Assembly: GCA_964514385.1 (NCBI GenBank) | Contig: CAZEQJ010000019.1 | Coordinates: 1-59,256, forward strand | Source of the DNA: CAZEQJ01 sp964514385 | GTDB taxonomy: Bacteria; Bacteroidota; Bacteroidia; Cytophagales; Cyclobacteriaceae | Length of the DNA stretch: 59,256 bases | Reading direction: 5' to 3' | In this document: piece after piece, positions 23,753 to 32,275 of the stretch | Position numbering within the stretch: position 1 is the stretch's first letter | Layout: each line of letters begins with the position of its first letter | The notes under the pieces: model-generated | Told to the model about the DNA's origin: nothing | The model's database searches: none | The model's input: only the letters and a program-made list of their open reading frames with translations | Program-made: the position numbers and the translations under genes

Positions 23753-25432
23753 TTGACAGCAATAAATAAACATAGCAAAACCATTACCCAGGATGAGTCG
23801 TTGCCGGCGGCACAGGCCATGTTATACGGGATTGGCTTAACCGAAGATGACCTCCGCAAGGCGCAGGTAGGTATTGCCAGTACCGGCTTTCAGGGCAATC
23901 CATGTAATATGCATTTAAATGCGCTCGCCGATGTGATCAAACAGGGAGTTGATGGCGAAAAACTTATCGGACTTATTTTTCACACCATAGGCGTAAGCGA
24001 CGGCATCACAAATGGTACAGATGGTATGCGGTATTCGCTGCCCTCACGCGACATCATAGCCGACAGTATCGAGGCTGTAGTTGCTGCTCAGTATTATGAT
24101 GGTCTGATAACCGTAGTGGGTTGTGATAAAAATATGCCCGGGGCAATGATTGCCATTTCAAGATTGAACCGGCCCGCAATATTGGTGTATGGCGGAACAA
24201 TCAGTCCCGGAAAATGGAAGGGTGAAGATCTGAATATCATTTCAGCATTTGAGGCCTACGGCAAAAAGATTGCAGGACAGATCACTGAGGAGGATTATAA
24301 AGGAATTATCCAAAATGCATGCCCGGGAGCTGGTGCCTGCGGCGGAATGTATACCGCCAACACTATGTCCACGGCCATTGAGGCCATGGGTATGAGCCTG
24401 CCTTACAGTGCATCAAATCCTGCGAATAGCAAAGCTAAACTTGATGAATGTACTTATGCCGGTGCTGCCATAAAAAATGCACTGAAATATGACCTTACCC
24501 CTGACAAGATCATAACGCGTAAATCGTTTGAAAATGCCCTGCGTATGATTATGCTGCTCGGCGGGTCGACCAATGCTGTCATACATCTGCTTGCCATGGC
24601 CAAAGCTGCCCACGTACCCCTTACGCTAAACGATATCCAGAAGGTATCAGATAAAACCCCTCTGCTGGCTGACCTCAAACCCAGTGGCCGTTTTCTCATG
24701 GAAGATCTACATAATGCCGGCGGTATACCAGCAGTAATGAAATTTGCGCTTGACAATGGGTATTTGCATGGCGAATGTCTTACTATCACCGGTAAAACGA
24801 TAGCTGAAAATCTGGCCGATGTGCCTGAACTTGACGGCAAGCAGCAGATTATCCACGACTTCAGTCAGCCGATCCGATCTAAAGGTCATATACAGGTGCT
24901 GAAAGGCAATCTCGCACCTGATGGCGGAGTAGCTAAGATCACGGGTAAGGAAGGTGATTATTTCGAAGGACCGGCAAGAGTCTATGACTACGAAAAGGCT
25001 GCTATTGAAGGTATTTCTGCAGGTGAAGTCAGGGAAGGTGAGGTCATTGTAATTCGCTATTCCGGTCCCAAAGGAGCACCTGGTATGCCTGAAATGCTCA
25101 AACCCACATCGGCCATCATGGGAGCAGGCTTGGGTAAGTCAGTAGCATTGATTACCGACGGCCGCTTTTCCGGTGGCAGCCATGGATTCGTGGTAGGCCA
25201 TATCACACCCGAAGCATTTGATGGTGGCCCTATTGCGCTGGTGGAGGATGGTGATACCATAAAAATAGATGCCCGTCATAATAGCATTATGGTCGACCTG
25301 ACAGAGGAAGAGCTGATGAACAGGAAAAAGAAATGGGTAAGGCCCGACTACAAGTATAAGAGTGGAATTTTGTATAAATACGCCAGGACTGTAGGCCCTG
25401 CCTCAGAAGGATGTATAACAGATAATTTTTGA
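23753..25432 (+). CDS. ilvD: Dihydroxy-acid dehydratase
   Basis: 559 residues from the TTG at 23753. Iron-sulfur enzyme dehydrating 2,3-dihydroxy-isovalerate or -methylvalerate, the third common step of valine/isoleucine synthesis. Cluster cysteines are seen in GFQGNPCNMHLN, VVGCDKNMPGAMI and NACPGAGACGGMYTANTMS; the C-terminal signature GRFSGGSHGFVVGHITPEA is intact. The family starts with a motif like (L/I)NKYSKTITQ, placing the start at TTG 23753 (TAINKHSKTITQ); a TTG at 23717 would lie in the attenuator stem and is rejected. First gene of ilvDBHC. ilvB begins 2 nt after its stop. Confidence 0.95.
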   Translation: MTAINKHSKTITQDESLPAAQAMLYGIGLTEDDLRKAQVGIASTGFQGNPCNMHLNALADVIKQGVDGEKLIGLIFHTIGVSDGITNGTDGMRYSLPSRDIIADSIEAVVAAQYYDGLITVVGCDKNMPGAMIAISRLNRPAILVYGGTISPGKWKGEDLNIISAFEAYGKKIAGQITEEDYKGIIQNACPGAGACGGMYTANTMSTAIEAMGMSLPYSASNPANSKAKLDECTYAGAAIKNALKYDLTPDKIITRKSFENALRMIMLLGGSTNAVIHLLAMAKAAHVPLTLNDIQKVSDKTPLLADLKPSGRFLMEDLHNAGGIPAVMKFALDNGYLHGECLTITGKTIAENLADVPELDGKQQIIHDFSQPIRSKGHIQVLKGNLAPDGGVAKITGKEGDYFEGPARVYDYEKAAIEGISAGEVREGEVIVIRYSGPKGAPGMPEMLKPTSAIMGAGLGKSVALITDGRFSGGSHGFVVGHITPEAFDGGPIALVEDGDTIKIDARHNSIMVDLTEEELMNRKKKWVRPDYKYKSGILYKYARTVGPASEGCITDNF

Positions 25433-25434
25433 TC

Positions 25435-27171
25435 ATGGAAGTAGCAGTAAAAAACGAAAAGATGGCAAAAGCAGTATCGCACGCTAAGGTTAGCGGAGCG
25501 GAGGCGGTGCTTTTAAGCCTGTTGGAAGAAGGTGTGGATACCGTTTTTGGATATCCGGGGGGTGCCATCATGCCGATATACGATGCACTTTACCATTATA
25601 CGGATCGGCTTCATCATTTTCTGGTTCGTCACGAGCAGGGAGCCTCCCACGCTGCCGAAGGGTATGCCAGGGTCACCAATAAAGTCGGTGTTTGCTTTGC
25701 TACATCCGGCCCCGGTGCCACAAACCTCGTCACCGGTATAGCTGATGCAATGATCGATTCTACTCCGCTCGTGTGCATCACCGGACAAGTGGCACGTAAC
25801 CTGCTTGGCACAGATGCCTTTCAGGAAACCGATGTTATCGGCATTACCATGCCCATCACCAAGTGGTCGTACCAGATCACGTCAGCAGATGAAATTCCAG
25901 AGATAATAGCCAAGGCCTTTTACATTGCACGGTCCGGAAGGCCGGGACCCGTAGTCATAGATATTACCAAAAACGCGCAGTTCGAGAAAATGGACTTTTC
26001 TTATACTTCCTGCAAAGAAATCCGAAGCTACGACCCCGTACCGGCTCCCTCACCCAAAAGCATCCATGAAGCCGTAAAATTGATTAATGCTGCTCATAAA
26101 CCACTTATCCTGGCAGGACATGGCATCATGATTTCTAAAGCACAGGAGCAGTTTCGTCAGTTTGTGGAAAAGAGTGGTATTCCGGTTGCATCTACCCTCC
26201 TCGGCTTATCGGCATTTCCATCGGCACACCCGCTGTTTGTAGGCATGCTGGGGATGCATGGTAATTACGGTCCTAATGTTAAAACCAACGAAGCTGACCT
26301 CATCATTGCTGTTGGTATGCGATTCGATGATCGCGTTACAGGCGATCTGAAGCGATATGCCAAACAGGCCAAAATAATTCACATTGAAATTGACCCTTCT
26401 GAAATCAACAAAAATGTACCGTGTGATGTGGCTATCATTTCTGATGCAAAATATGCACTGCAAAGGCTCACACCACTGATTAAAGAAAAAGGATACGACT
26501 CCTGGCTGGGAGAATTTCGTGCTTGTGATCAGATTGAGTTTGAAAAAGTGATCTCTGATGAGCTATATCCGGATAATGGTAAAATTAAGATGGGTGAAGT
26601 AATGCGTCTTATTTCCGATAAAACGGATGGTGAAGCTGTAATTACGACAGATGTCGGACAGCACCAGATGATCGCTGCCCGATACTACAAGTATAAATCA
26701 ACGGATGGCTGGGTGAGCTCCGGAGGTCTCGGCACAATGGGTTTTGCCCTACCTGCTGCATTGGGTGCGAAAATTGGTGCCGGCCTTGAGCGTGAGGTTA
26801 TCGCTATTATTGGTGATGGTGGTTTTCAGATGACCTTACAAGAGTTGGGTACTATTTTTCAATATAATATCCCGGTAAAAATTGTCATCCTGAATAACAG
26901 CTACCTGGGTATGGTCAGACAATGGCAGCAATTATTTTTTGAAAACAGGATATCGTCAACCGAAATGGTAAACCCTGATTTTATTGCGATCGCAAAGGGT
27001 TTTTCTATTGAAAGTGAACGTGTAGAGGCACGGGAGGAACTGGATGGAGCACTGGACCGTATGATCAAGGCCACCGGCAGCTACCTGCTTGAAATTATTG
27101 TGGAAAAGGAGGAAAATGTGTTTCCGATGATACCAACAGGCGAGTCCGTAAGCAATATACGACTTGAGTAA
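25435..27171 (+). CDS. ilvB: Acetolactate synthase, large (catalytic) subunit
   Basis: 578 residues, ThDP- and FAD-dependent enzyme condensing pyruvate to acetolactate or with 2-ketobutyrate. The ThDP pyrimidine domain contains VFGYPGGAIMPIYDAL and the catalytic Glu in FLVRHEQGASHAAEGYAR; the central FAD-type domain follows; the pyrophosphate domain has IAIIGDGGFQMTLQELGT with NNSYLGMVRQWQ. Lengthy N-terminal polar segment (residues 1-20) before GAEAVLLSLLEE. Start ATG 25435 is chosen over TTG 25429, which overlaps the ilvD stop. The stop shares one base with the ilvH start (TAATG). Confidence 0.96.
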   Translation: MEVAVKNEKMAKAVSHAKVSGAEAVLLSLLEEGVDTVFGYPGGAIMPIYDALYHYTDRLHHFLVRHEQGASHAAEGYARVTNKVGVCFATSGPGATNLVTGIADAMIDSTPLVCITGQVARNLLGTDAFQETDVIGITMPITKWSYQITSADEIPEIIAKAFYIARSGRPGPVVIDITKNAQFEKMDFSYTSCKEIRSYDPVPAPSPKSIHEAVKLINAAHKPLILAGHGIMISKAQEQFRQFVEKSGIPVASTLLGLSAFPSAHPLFVGMLGMHGNYGPNVKTNEADLIIAVGMRFDDRVTGDLKRYAKQAKIIHIEIDPSEINKNVPCDVAIISDAKYALQRLTPLIKEKGYDSWLGEFRACDQIEFEKVISDELYPDNGKIKMGEVMRLISDKTDGEAVITTDVGQHQMIAARYYKYKSTDGWVSSGGLGTMGFALPAALGAKIGAGLEREVIAIIGDGGFQMTLQELGTIFQYNIPVKIVILNNSYLGMVRQWQQLFFENRISSTEMVNPDFIAIAKGFSIESERVEAREELDGALDRMIKATGSYLLEIIVEKEENVFPMIPTGESVSNIRLE

Positions 27172-27659
27172 TGGAAGAAAAGAAATTCACCATATCGCTT
27201 TTTTCAGAGAATTATACCGGAATGCTTAACCGCATTACGATCATTTTTACTCGCAGAAAACTGAATATTGACAGTATCACCAGTTCAGAGTCTGAGGTAA
27301 AAGACATTTACAGATACACCATAGTATTGAAATGTACTGAAGACATGGTGATCAAGCTGGTGAAGCAACTCGAGAAACAGATAGAAATATTGAAAGCCTT
27401 TTATTACGAGGACAAAGACCTGATATATAAAGAAATAGCCCTGTATAAAATACATGCTTCAGGTAATCAGAAGCAGATTGAATCCATAGCCAGAGAACAC
27501 GATGCGCTGGTGCTCTATTCCGGTCATGAGTTTCTGGTGATTGAAAAAACAGGGACACAGGAAGAAACCGATGAGCTGATGCAGAAATTCCATCCCTATG
27601 GCATTGCAGAATTTACCCGCAGCGGCAGAGTGGCTGTATCCAGACCAACACATTTTTAA
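27171..27659 (+). CDS. ilvH: Acetolactate synthase, small (regulatory) subunit
   Basis: 162 residues. N-terminal ACT domain: FTISLFSENYTGMLNRITIIFTRRKLNIDSI (written here in two overlapping parts: SENYTGMLNRITIIF and RRKLNIDSITSSE) binds valine and activates or feedback-inhibits the large subunit. The C-terminal half has HASGNQKQIESIAREHDA and a final TRSGRVAVSRP, typical of IlvH/IlvN. Translationally coupled to ilvB by a one-base overlap. Confidence 0.93.
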   Translation: MEEKKFTISLFSENYTGMLNRITIIFTRRKLNIDSITSSESEVKDIYRYTIVLKCTEDMVIKLVKQLEKQIEILKAFYYEDKDLIYKEIALYKIHASGNQKQIESIAREHDALVLYSGHEFLVIEKTGTQEETDELMQKFHPYGIAEFTRSGRVAVSRPTHF

Positions 27660-27688
27660 ATCAATTTAAATCTAATGAATCAAATACT

Positions 27689-28735
27689 ATGGCAAAACTG
27701 AATTTTGGAGGCGTGGAAGAAGAGGTGGTTACGAGGAGTGAATATCCTTTGACCAAAGCCCGTGACATACTAAAAGATGAAACGGTAGCGGTAATAGGTT
27801 ATGGAGTACAGGGCCCCGGCCAGTCTCTTAACCTTAAAGACAATGGAATAAATGTTATTGTAGGACAAAGGAAACCTTCCGGTTCCTGGGATAAGGCTAT
27901 TGAAGATGGCTGGACTCCGGGCAAGGATTTATTTGAAATTGAAGAGGCACTTGAAAAAGCGTCCATTTTCTGCTATCTGTTGTCGGATGCAGCCCAGATT
28001 GCTGTATGGCCAACGATTAAGAAACATCTTACAAAAGGCAAAACCCTCTATTTTTCGCATGGTTTTGGTATTACCTACAAGGAAAGGACCGGTATTATAC
28101 CACCAGATGATGTAGACGTAATCCTAATCGCTCCTAAAGGAAGTGGTACCAGCCTGAGGAGAATGTTTTTGGCTGGCCAGGGGCTTAATTCCAGTTTTGC
28201 AGTGTATCAGGACGCTACCGGAAATGCTACAGAAAAGGCAATAGCACTCGGTATCGGTGTAGGTTCCGGCTACCTGTTTCGCACCACCTTTCAGCGCGAA
28301 GTCTTCAGTGATCTCACCGGAGAGCGGGGAAGTTTAATGGGTGCTATACAAGGGCTTTTTGCAGCTCAATACGAGGTGCTCCGTGCAAAAGGACATACAC
28401 CTTCTGAAGCATTTAATGAAACAGTGGAAGAAGCCACCCAGTCCCTATACCCCCTGATCGCTGAAAATGGTATGGACTGGATGTATACCAACTGCTCCAC
28501 GACCGCTCAACGCGGTGCACTCGACTGGTGGAAAAAATTCAGAGATGCTGTCAAGCCTGTATTTGAAAACCTGTACGAAAGTGTAGCAAAGGGCGAAGAG
28601 GCGCAACGATCAATAGACTCGAACAGTCAGCCAGATTATCGGGTCAAGCTGGAAAAAGAACTGGCAGAACTAAAGGAATCAGAAATGTGGCAGGCAGGTA
28701 AGGTTGTACGAGAGTTGCGGCCGGAAAGAGCCTGA
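27689..28735 (+). CDS. ilvC: Ketol-acid reductoisomerase, fungal ILV5-like type
   Basis: 348 residues, class I length. NAD(P)-binding loop GYGVQGPGQSLNLKDNGINV followed by GQRKPSGSWDKAIEDGW, which resembles the yeast ILV5 form (GYGSQG-GQ...LNLRDNGLNV) rather than the GYGSQGHAHALNLRDSG of most bacteria. Catalytic motifs: APKGSGTSLRR, DLTGERGSLMGAI (metal-binding Asp and Glu), NETVEEATQSLYPLI and NCSTTAQRGALDWW. The enzyme isomerises and reduces acetolactate. 29 nt after ilvH, last of the operon, convergent with the sensor kinase gene; only a weak hairpin (GTAAA-GGGG-TTTAC) is seen at its end. Confidence 0.96.
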   Translation: MAKLNFGGVEEEVVTRSEYPLTKARDILKDETVAVIGYGVQGPGQSLNLKDNGINVIVGQRKPSGSWDKAIEDGWTPGKDLFEIEEALEKASIFCYLLSDAAQIAVWPTIKKHLTKGKTLYFSHGFGITYKERTGIIPPDDVDVILIAPKGSGTSLRRMFLAGQGLNSSFAVYQDATGNATEKAIALGIGVGSGYLFRTTFQREVFSDLTGERGSLMGAIQGLFAAQYEVLRAKGHTPSEAFNETVEEATQSLYPLIAENGMDWMYTNCSTTAQRGALDWWKKFRDAVKPVFENLYESVAKGEEAQRSIDSNSQPDYRVKLEKELAELKESEMWQAGKVVRELRPERA

Positions 28736-28745
28736 GTAAAGGGGT

Positions 28746-31700
28746 TTACCGGACGGCAGGTTCTGCTGGCTGATGGGTCATGCTTATTGGAAGCTGAACT
28801 ACAAATCTGGTAAACCCTTCTTCCGTTTTATTGTATGAAATTTTACCATCGAGCTTTTCGAGTACAAGACGCGCTTCATATAACCCTAATCCGTGACCTC
28901 CGTTTTTCTCGTTTCCAATGAAAAACATATTGAATATATTATCCGCTACCTCATCCGGAATCCCTACCCCATTATCGATTATTTCCAGCTGTAAAAGACC
29001 TTCCGATGAACCGGTGCTGATTTTAATAAACCTGTGATTCTTTTCGTGATCTGCGTACTTGAAGGAATTCTGTATCAGGTTTTCTGTAAGGATAGAAAAA
29101 AGGAGCTTATCAGACTGTATCGTTAAGTCATTTTCAACATCTTCAAGGTCTATCACAATATTAATGTCTGTTTTATGCTGGTAAGCATCTATAATTTCAC
29201 TTAACAGATCCTTTAATATAATGGTATTGCCTTCAATCTGCTTCTGATTTATGTCGTGGGCTCTGATAAGTCTGGCCAGCATGCTGTTCATTTCATTCGC
29301 GGTGAGCTCAAGGCGTGCCAGGTATTCAAGTGCCTTAGGCTCCTCTATTTCCATTTTACCCACATAGCATAAACCCAGGAAGCGTGCTATAGGTCCCTTA
29401 AGGTCGTGTGCACTTCTGTAGATAAACATGTCCAGTTCTTTGTTCTTCTCGAGCAACTGCACATAGGCATCGTTCAGCTCCTGTGTGCGTTCTGCCACCT
29501 GCTGCTCCAGCCTGCTGTTAACCTGTCGAAGCTGGGACTGGGCTTCTTCCAGCTTAATGGATTTTTGTTCCACCAGTTCCTTCTGCTCCTGCAACTGGAC
29601 CATTGCATTTTCCAGCTTCTCGTAGTTTTCCGCTATCTTATCTCTCTGAGTTTCAATTTGAGCACTTTTTTCGAGGATACTTTGATTGGCCACACGCAGG
29701 TCATCTGCTTTTTTGGAGATCTCGAGCTTCTGGCTCTCAAGCAGTTGGTTCTTATCCAGGATTTCCTTGGTTCTTTCCCGTACCTGTTTCTCCAGTTCTA
29801 TATTCTTCTGTATCAGCCGTTTGCCATTATACCAGATGATGACGACCACAATCATGAGGAGACCAAGTGTATATCCAACGTACGCCCAGACAGATCGATA
29901 CCAGGGAGGTAAGACTACAAAGGAGAACGCTACTTCTTCGCTTTCATGACCAAAGACATTTCTTGCCTTCACCTTAAATGTATACTCCCCTTCTGAGAGA
30001 TTGTCGTACGTCCTTGTGGTAATGTCTGACCAGGCTGACCACTCATTATCTCGTCCTTCCAGGATGACCTGACATCGGTTTTCATTTTCAGAGTTGAAGC
30101 TTGGTGAAGCATATGCAATGCTGATGCTGTTATTTCTAAAGTCAATTTTCAGTCGTTTGTAATTATCAAGATTGCCACCTCCATAATAGACAATAGAATC
30201 CTCCGTACCCACATTTATTTCGCGAATGTAGAGACGCAAGGCTTCAGCATATTTCCTTGTAACGGCACTGTCGTGTCTGAAAAGGCCTTCATTCCCCCCC
30301 ACCCAGGTAATCCCGTTTGGCTCAGGAAATAATGCATAAATGGTCATATCAGGTAACCTGATGAATGCATCATTATCTGGAGGTGAGCGAAAATCACTTG
30401 GAATATTGTAAATGTAATCACTGATGTCAGATAAATTAACCAGCCAAAGCGATGATTTATCCCTTTCGGGCTCTACCATTGTGGCGCGGATATCCCAATC
30501 TTTGGTCGGTTCATGTAGCAGAAATGTATCCGCCATATTGTCAAAAGTGAATACACCATGTTCCGAGAAAAAGAGTATTTCTCCATTCACCTCCTCAATA
30601 TCCATTTCTTTACTGATCGGAAGACCGTGTTTTTTGCCATAGATCAACCACTCTGACGTAAGAAAATCTGATGGGTCATCGTTACTGAAAATCTGATACA
30701 GGCTGTCTGCAAAAATCCATAAATTGCCATTTGAGGAGGCCTCGAGAATGTTTCTTACACTACCATTTATGCCATAAAAATTATCTATGGTCACAGATCC
30801 ATTTCGCCAATCCAGTACTTCAAGCCCATCTGTTGTTCCCAGATATAGCCGTCCTGGTATTGTATTACTTTCGAGGATGGTGTAAACAACAGCATTTGGC
30901 TTGGCAAAAAAAGAAATTTCGTTGTCAGTGATCTCATAAAGAGCAGAGTTAGAGCTAATGATCAGATGTTCTGCTCCTGCAGGCCCTGTTATGACCTCCA
31001 TATCCCAGGTGGTTTCGTTCAGATCGCTGATACGTACCGGCTGATTATTCTGAAGATAATACACACCTGAAAAGGTGGAAATATATAATTTACCCTGAAA
31101 CCGTATCACATCGGTCACAGAACCGGTAAGTCCATATGCTTCATTCCAGGCCGTCAGGTCTGAGGCTACCTCCACTCTTGAAACACCGTTAAAAGTGGCA
31201 AGCCACAGCCCATTATCCTCATCCAATGTCATACTGGTCACGGCATTATCCGATAAACCATTCGATTTATTGATAGTCTGAATAATATTTCCCTGTCCAT
31301 CCAACAAATGAATACCAGCCTGAAATGTGCCGATAACAACGTTATTTTTATTGATTACTGCGGCTGAATAGGGCTGTTGTTGGCTCAACATGGCATTTGT
31401 CTCTTCGTTCCATGGCGTCATCATGCCGGTTTCGAGCTCCAACAGGTATATACCGCTGTTTTCCGTACCTATCAGCAGTTGGTCGCGAAATGGTAAAATG
31501 AAGCGCACACTGACCCCAAATAGGTTTTCTCCGCCGATTACAGGACTAAGATTGTCTGTCTCATCCAGGTAAACCAAACCAAAAAGTTCAGTTTGAATGT
31601 AAAGTGTGCCATTTACATATGAGCTGTGACTGAATACAAAATTATTGTCCCACCATTTCAATGAATCTCCCTGAATTCGAAACAAACTCTCATCCGTGTA

Positions 31701-32156
31701 ATAAATGACTCCGGAATCAAGGCCGAAAGTGGACCAGACATCATCAAATTTTATGTTATTTTCTGCAAAATAGTCAGTGTGTCGATCGCTGAGGGATTCA
31801 TACATCATAATACCCCTGCTGTTGGTTACCAGTTTCCCGAATTCTCCATTTGAACCAACATATATTGTACCCAGGCTATCCTTGGCCAACGATCTGACCT
31901 CCAGCCCGTTTTTTACAGGAATCAACCGCCAGTTTACGCCGTCATATTCCAGTACTCCATTAGAATTACCCACATACACGAAGCCCCTGTCGTCGGTAAT
32001 TACCGCCCAGTTTTGTGGATTGGCACCATATACCCGATCGCTGTAATTTTGAACAAAAGGCCTGCCTATCTCCTGTGAAAAAGTATGATCAACACGGAGC
32101 AGTAGTATCAGCAACAGGCAATTTGCCAGATATGTCGGTATTTTGAGCTTAGTCAA
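28746..32156 (-). CDS. Sensor histidine kinase with Reg_prop/Y_Y_Y periplasmic sensor
   Basis: 1136 residues, TTG start (no in-frame ATG before the preceding stop). Signal/anchor (about residues 8-27), then a large periplasmic region of Reg_prop-type propeller repeats (LYLGTTDGLEVLDW, GLWLATFNGVSRVE, ITWVGGNEGLFRHD), a Y_Y_Y domain (NLSEGEYTFKVKARNVFG, about 740-765), one transmembrane helix (about 775-797), a long coiled coil (about 800-905), and a HisKA/HATPase pair. The phospho-acceptor is in SAHDLKGPIARF (His about 916); the N and G boxes are NLIQNSFKYA, DNGVGIPDEV and GGHGLGLYEA. No receiver or AraC domain, so unlike hybrid systems it needs a separate regulator, not visible nearby. Ligand unknown. 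Confidence 0.93.
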   Translation of the reverse strand: MTKLKIPTYLANCLLLILLLRVDHTFSQEIGRPFVQNYSDRVYGANPQNWAVITDDRGFVYVGNSNGVLEYDGVNWRLIPVKNGLEVRSLAKDSLGTIYVGSNGEFGKLVTNSRGIMMYESLSDRHTDYFAENNIKFDDVWSTFGLDSGVIYYTDESLFRIQGDSLKWWDNNFVFSHSSYVNGTLYIQTELFGLVYLDETDNLSPVIGGENLFGVSVRFILPFRDQLLIGTENSGIYLLELETGMMTPWNEETNAMLSQQQPYSAAVINKNNVVIGTFQAGIHLLDGQGNIIQTINKSNGLSDNAVTSMTLDEDNGLWLATFNGVSRVEVASDLTAWNEAYGLTGSVTDVIRFQGKLYISTFSGVYYLQNNQPVRISDLNETTWDMEVITGPAGAEHLIISSNSALYEITDNEISFFAKPNAVVYTILESNTIPGRLYLGTTDGLEVLDWRNGSVTIDNFYGINGSVRNILEASSNGNLWIFADSLYQIFSNDDPSDFLTSEWLIYGKKHGLPISKEMDIEEVNGEILFFSEHGVFTFDNMADTFLLHEPTKDWDIRATMVEPERDKSSLWLVNLSDISDYIYNIPSDFRSPPDNDAFIRLPDMTIYALFPEPNGITWVGGNEGLFRHDSAVTRKYAEALRLYIREINVGTEDSIVYYGGGNLDNYKRLKIDFRNNSISIAYASPSFNSENENRCQVILEGRDNEWSAWSDITTRTYDNLSEGEYTFKVKARNVFGHESEEVAFSFVVLPPWYRSVWAYVGYTLGLLMIVVVIIWYNGKRLIQKNIELEKQVRERTKEILDKNQLLESQKLEISKKADDLRVANQSILEKSAQIETQRDKIAENYEKLENAMVQLQEQKELVEQKSIKLEEAQSQLRQVNSRLEQQVAERTQELNDAYVQLLEKNKELDMFIYRSAHDLKGPIARFLGLCYVGKMEIEEPKALEYLARLELTANEMNSMLARLIRAHDINQKQIEGNTIILKDLLSEIIDAYQHKTDINIVIDLEDVENDLTIQSDKLLFSILTENLIQNSFKYADHEKNHRFIKISTGSSEGLLQLEIIDNGVGIPDEVADNIFNMFFIGNEKNGGHGLGLYEARLVLEKLDGKISYNKTEEGFTRFVVQLPISMTHQPAEPAVR

Positions 32157-32275
32157 TAATGCAAATGATTATTCTAATTACTAAATTTATGAACCATTAA
32201 CCAATTTTTAAATAGAATTCTACAAATGACCAGAATTCGGGGGTAAATGAATGTAATACCCTGATTTATATTTTA

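Noticed and set aside
28737..28750. Hairpin GTAAA-GGGG-TTTAC between ilvC and the kinase as a terminator
   Set aside because: Only a 5-bp stem without a T-tract; too weak to call.
32157..32275. Possible regulatory RNA or tRNA in the 119-bp spacer between kinase and PIG-L genes
   Set aside because: A+T-rich, no stable hairpin or T-loop sequence seen; nothing supported.
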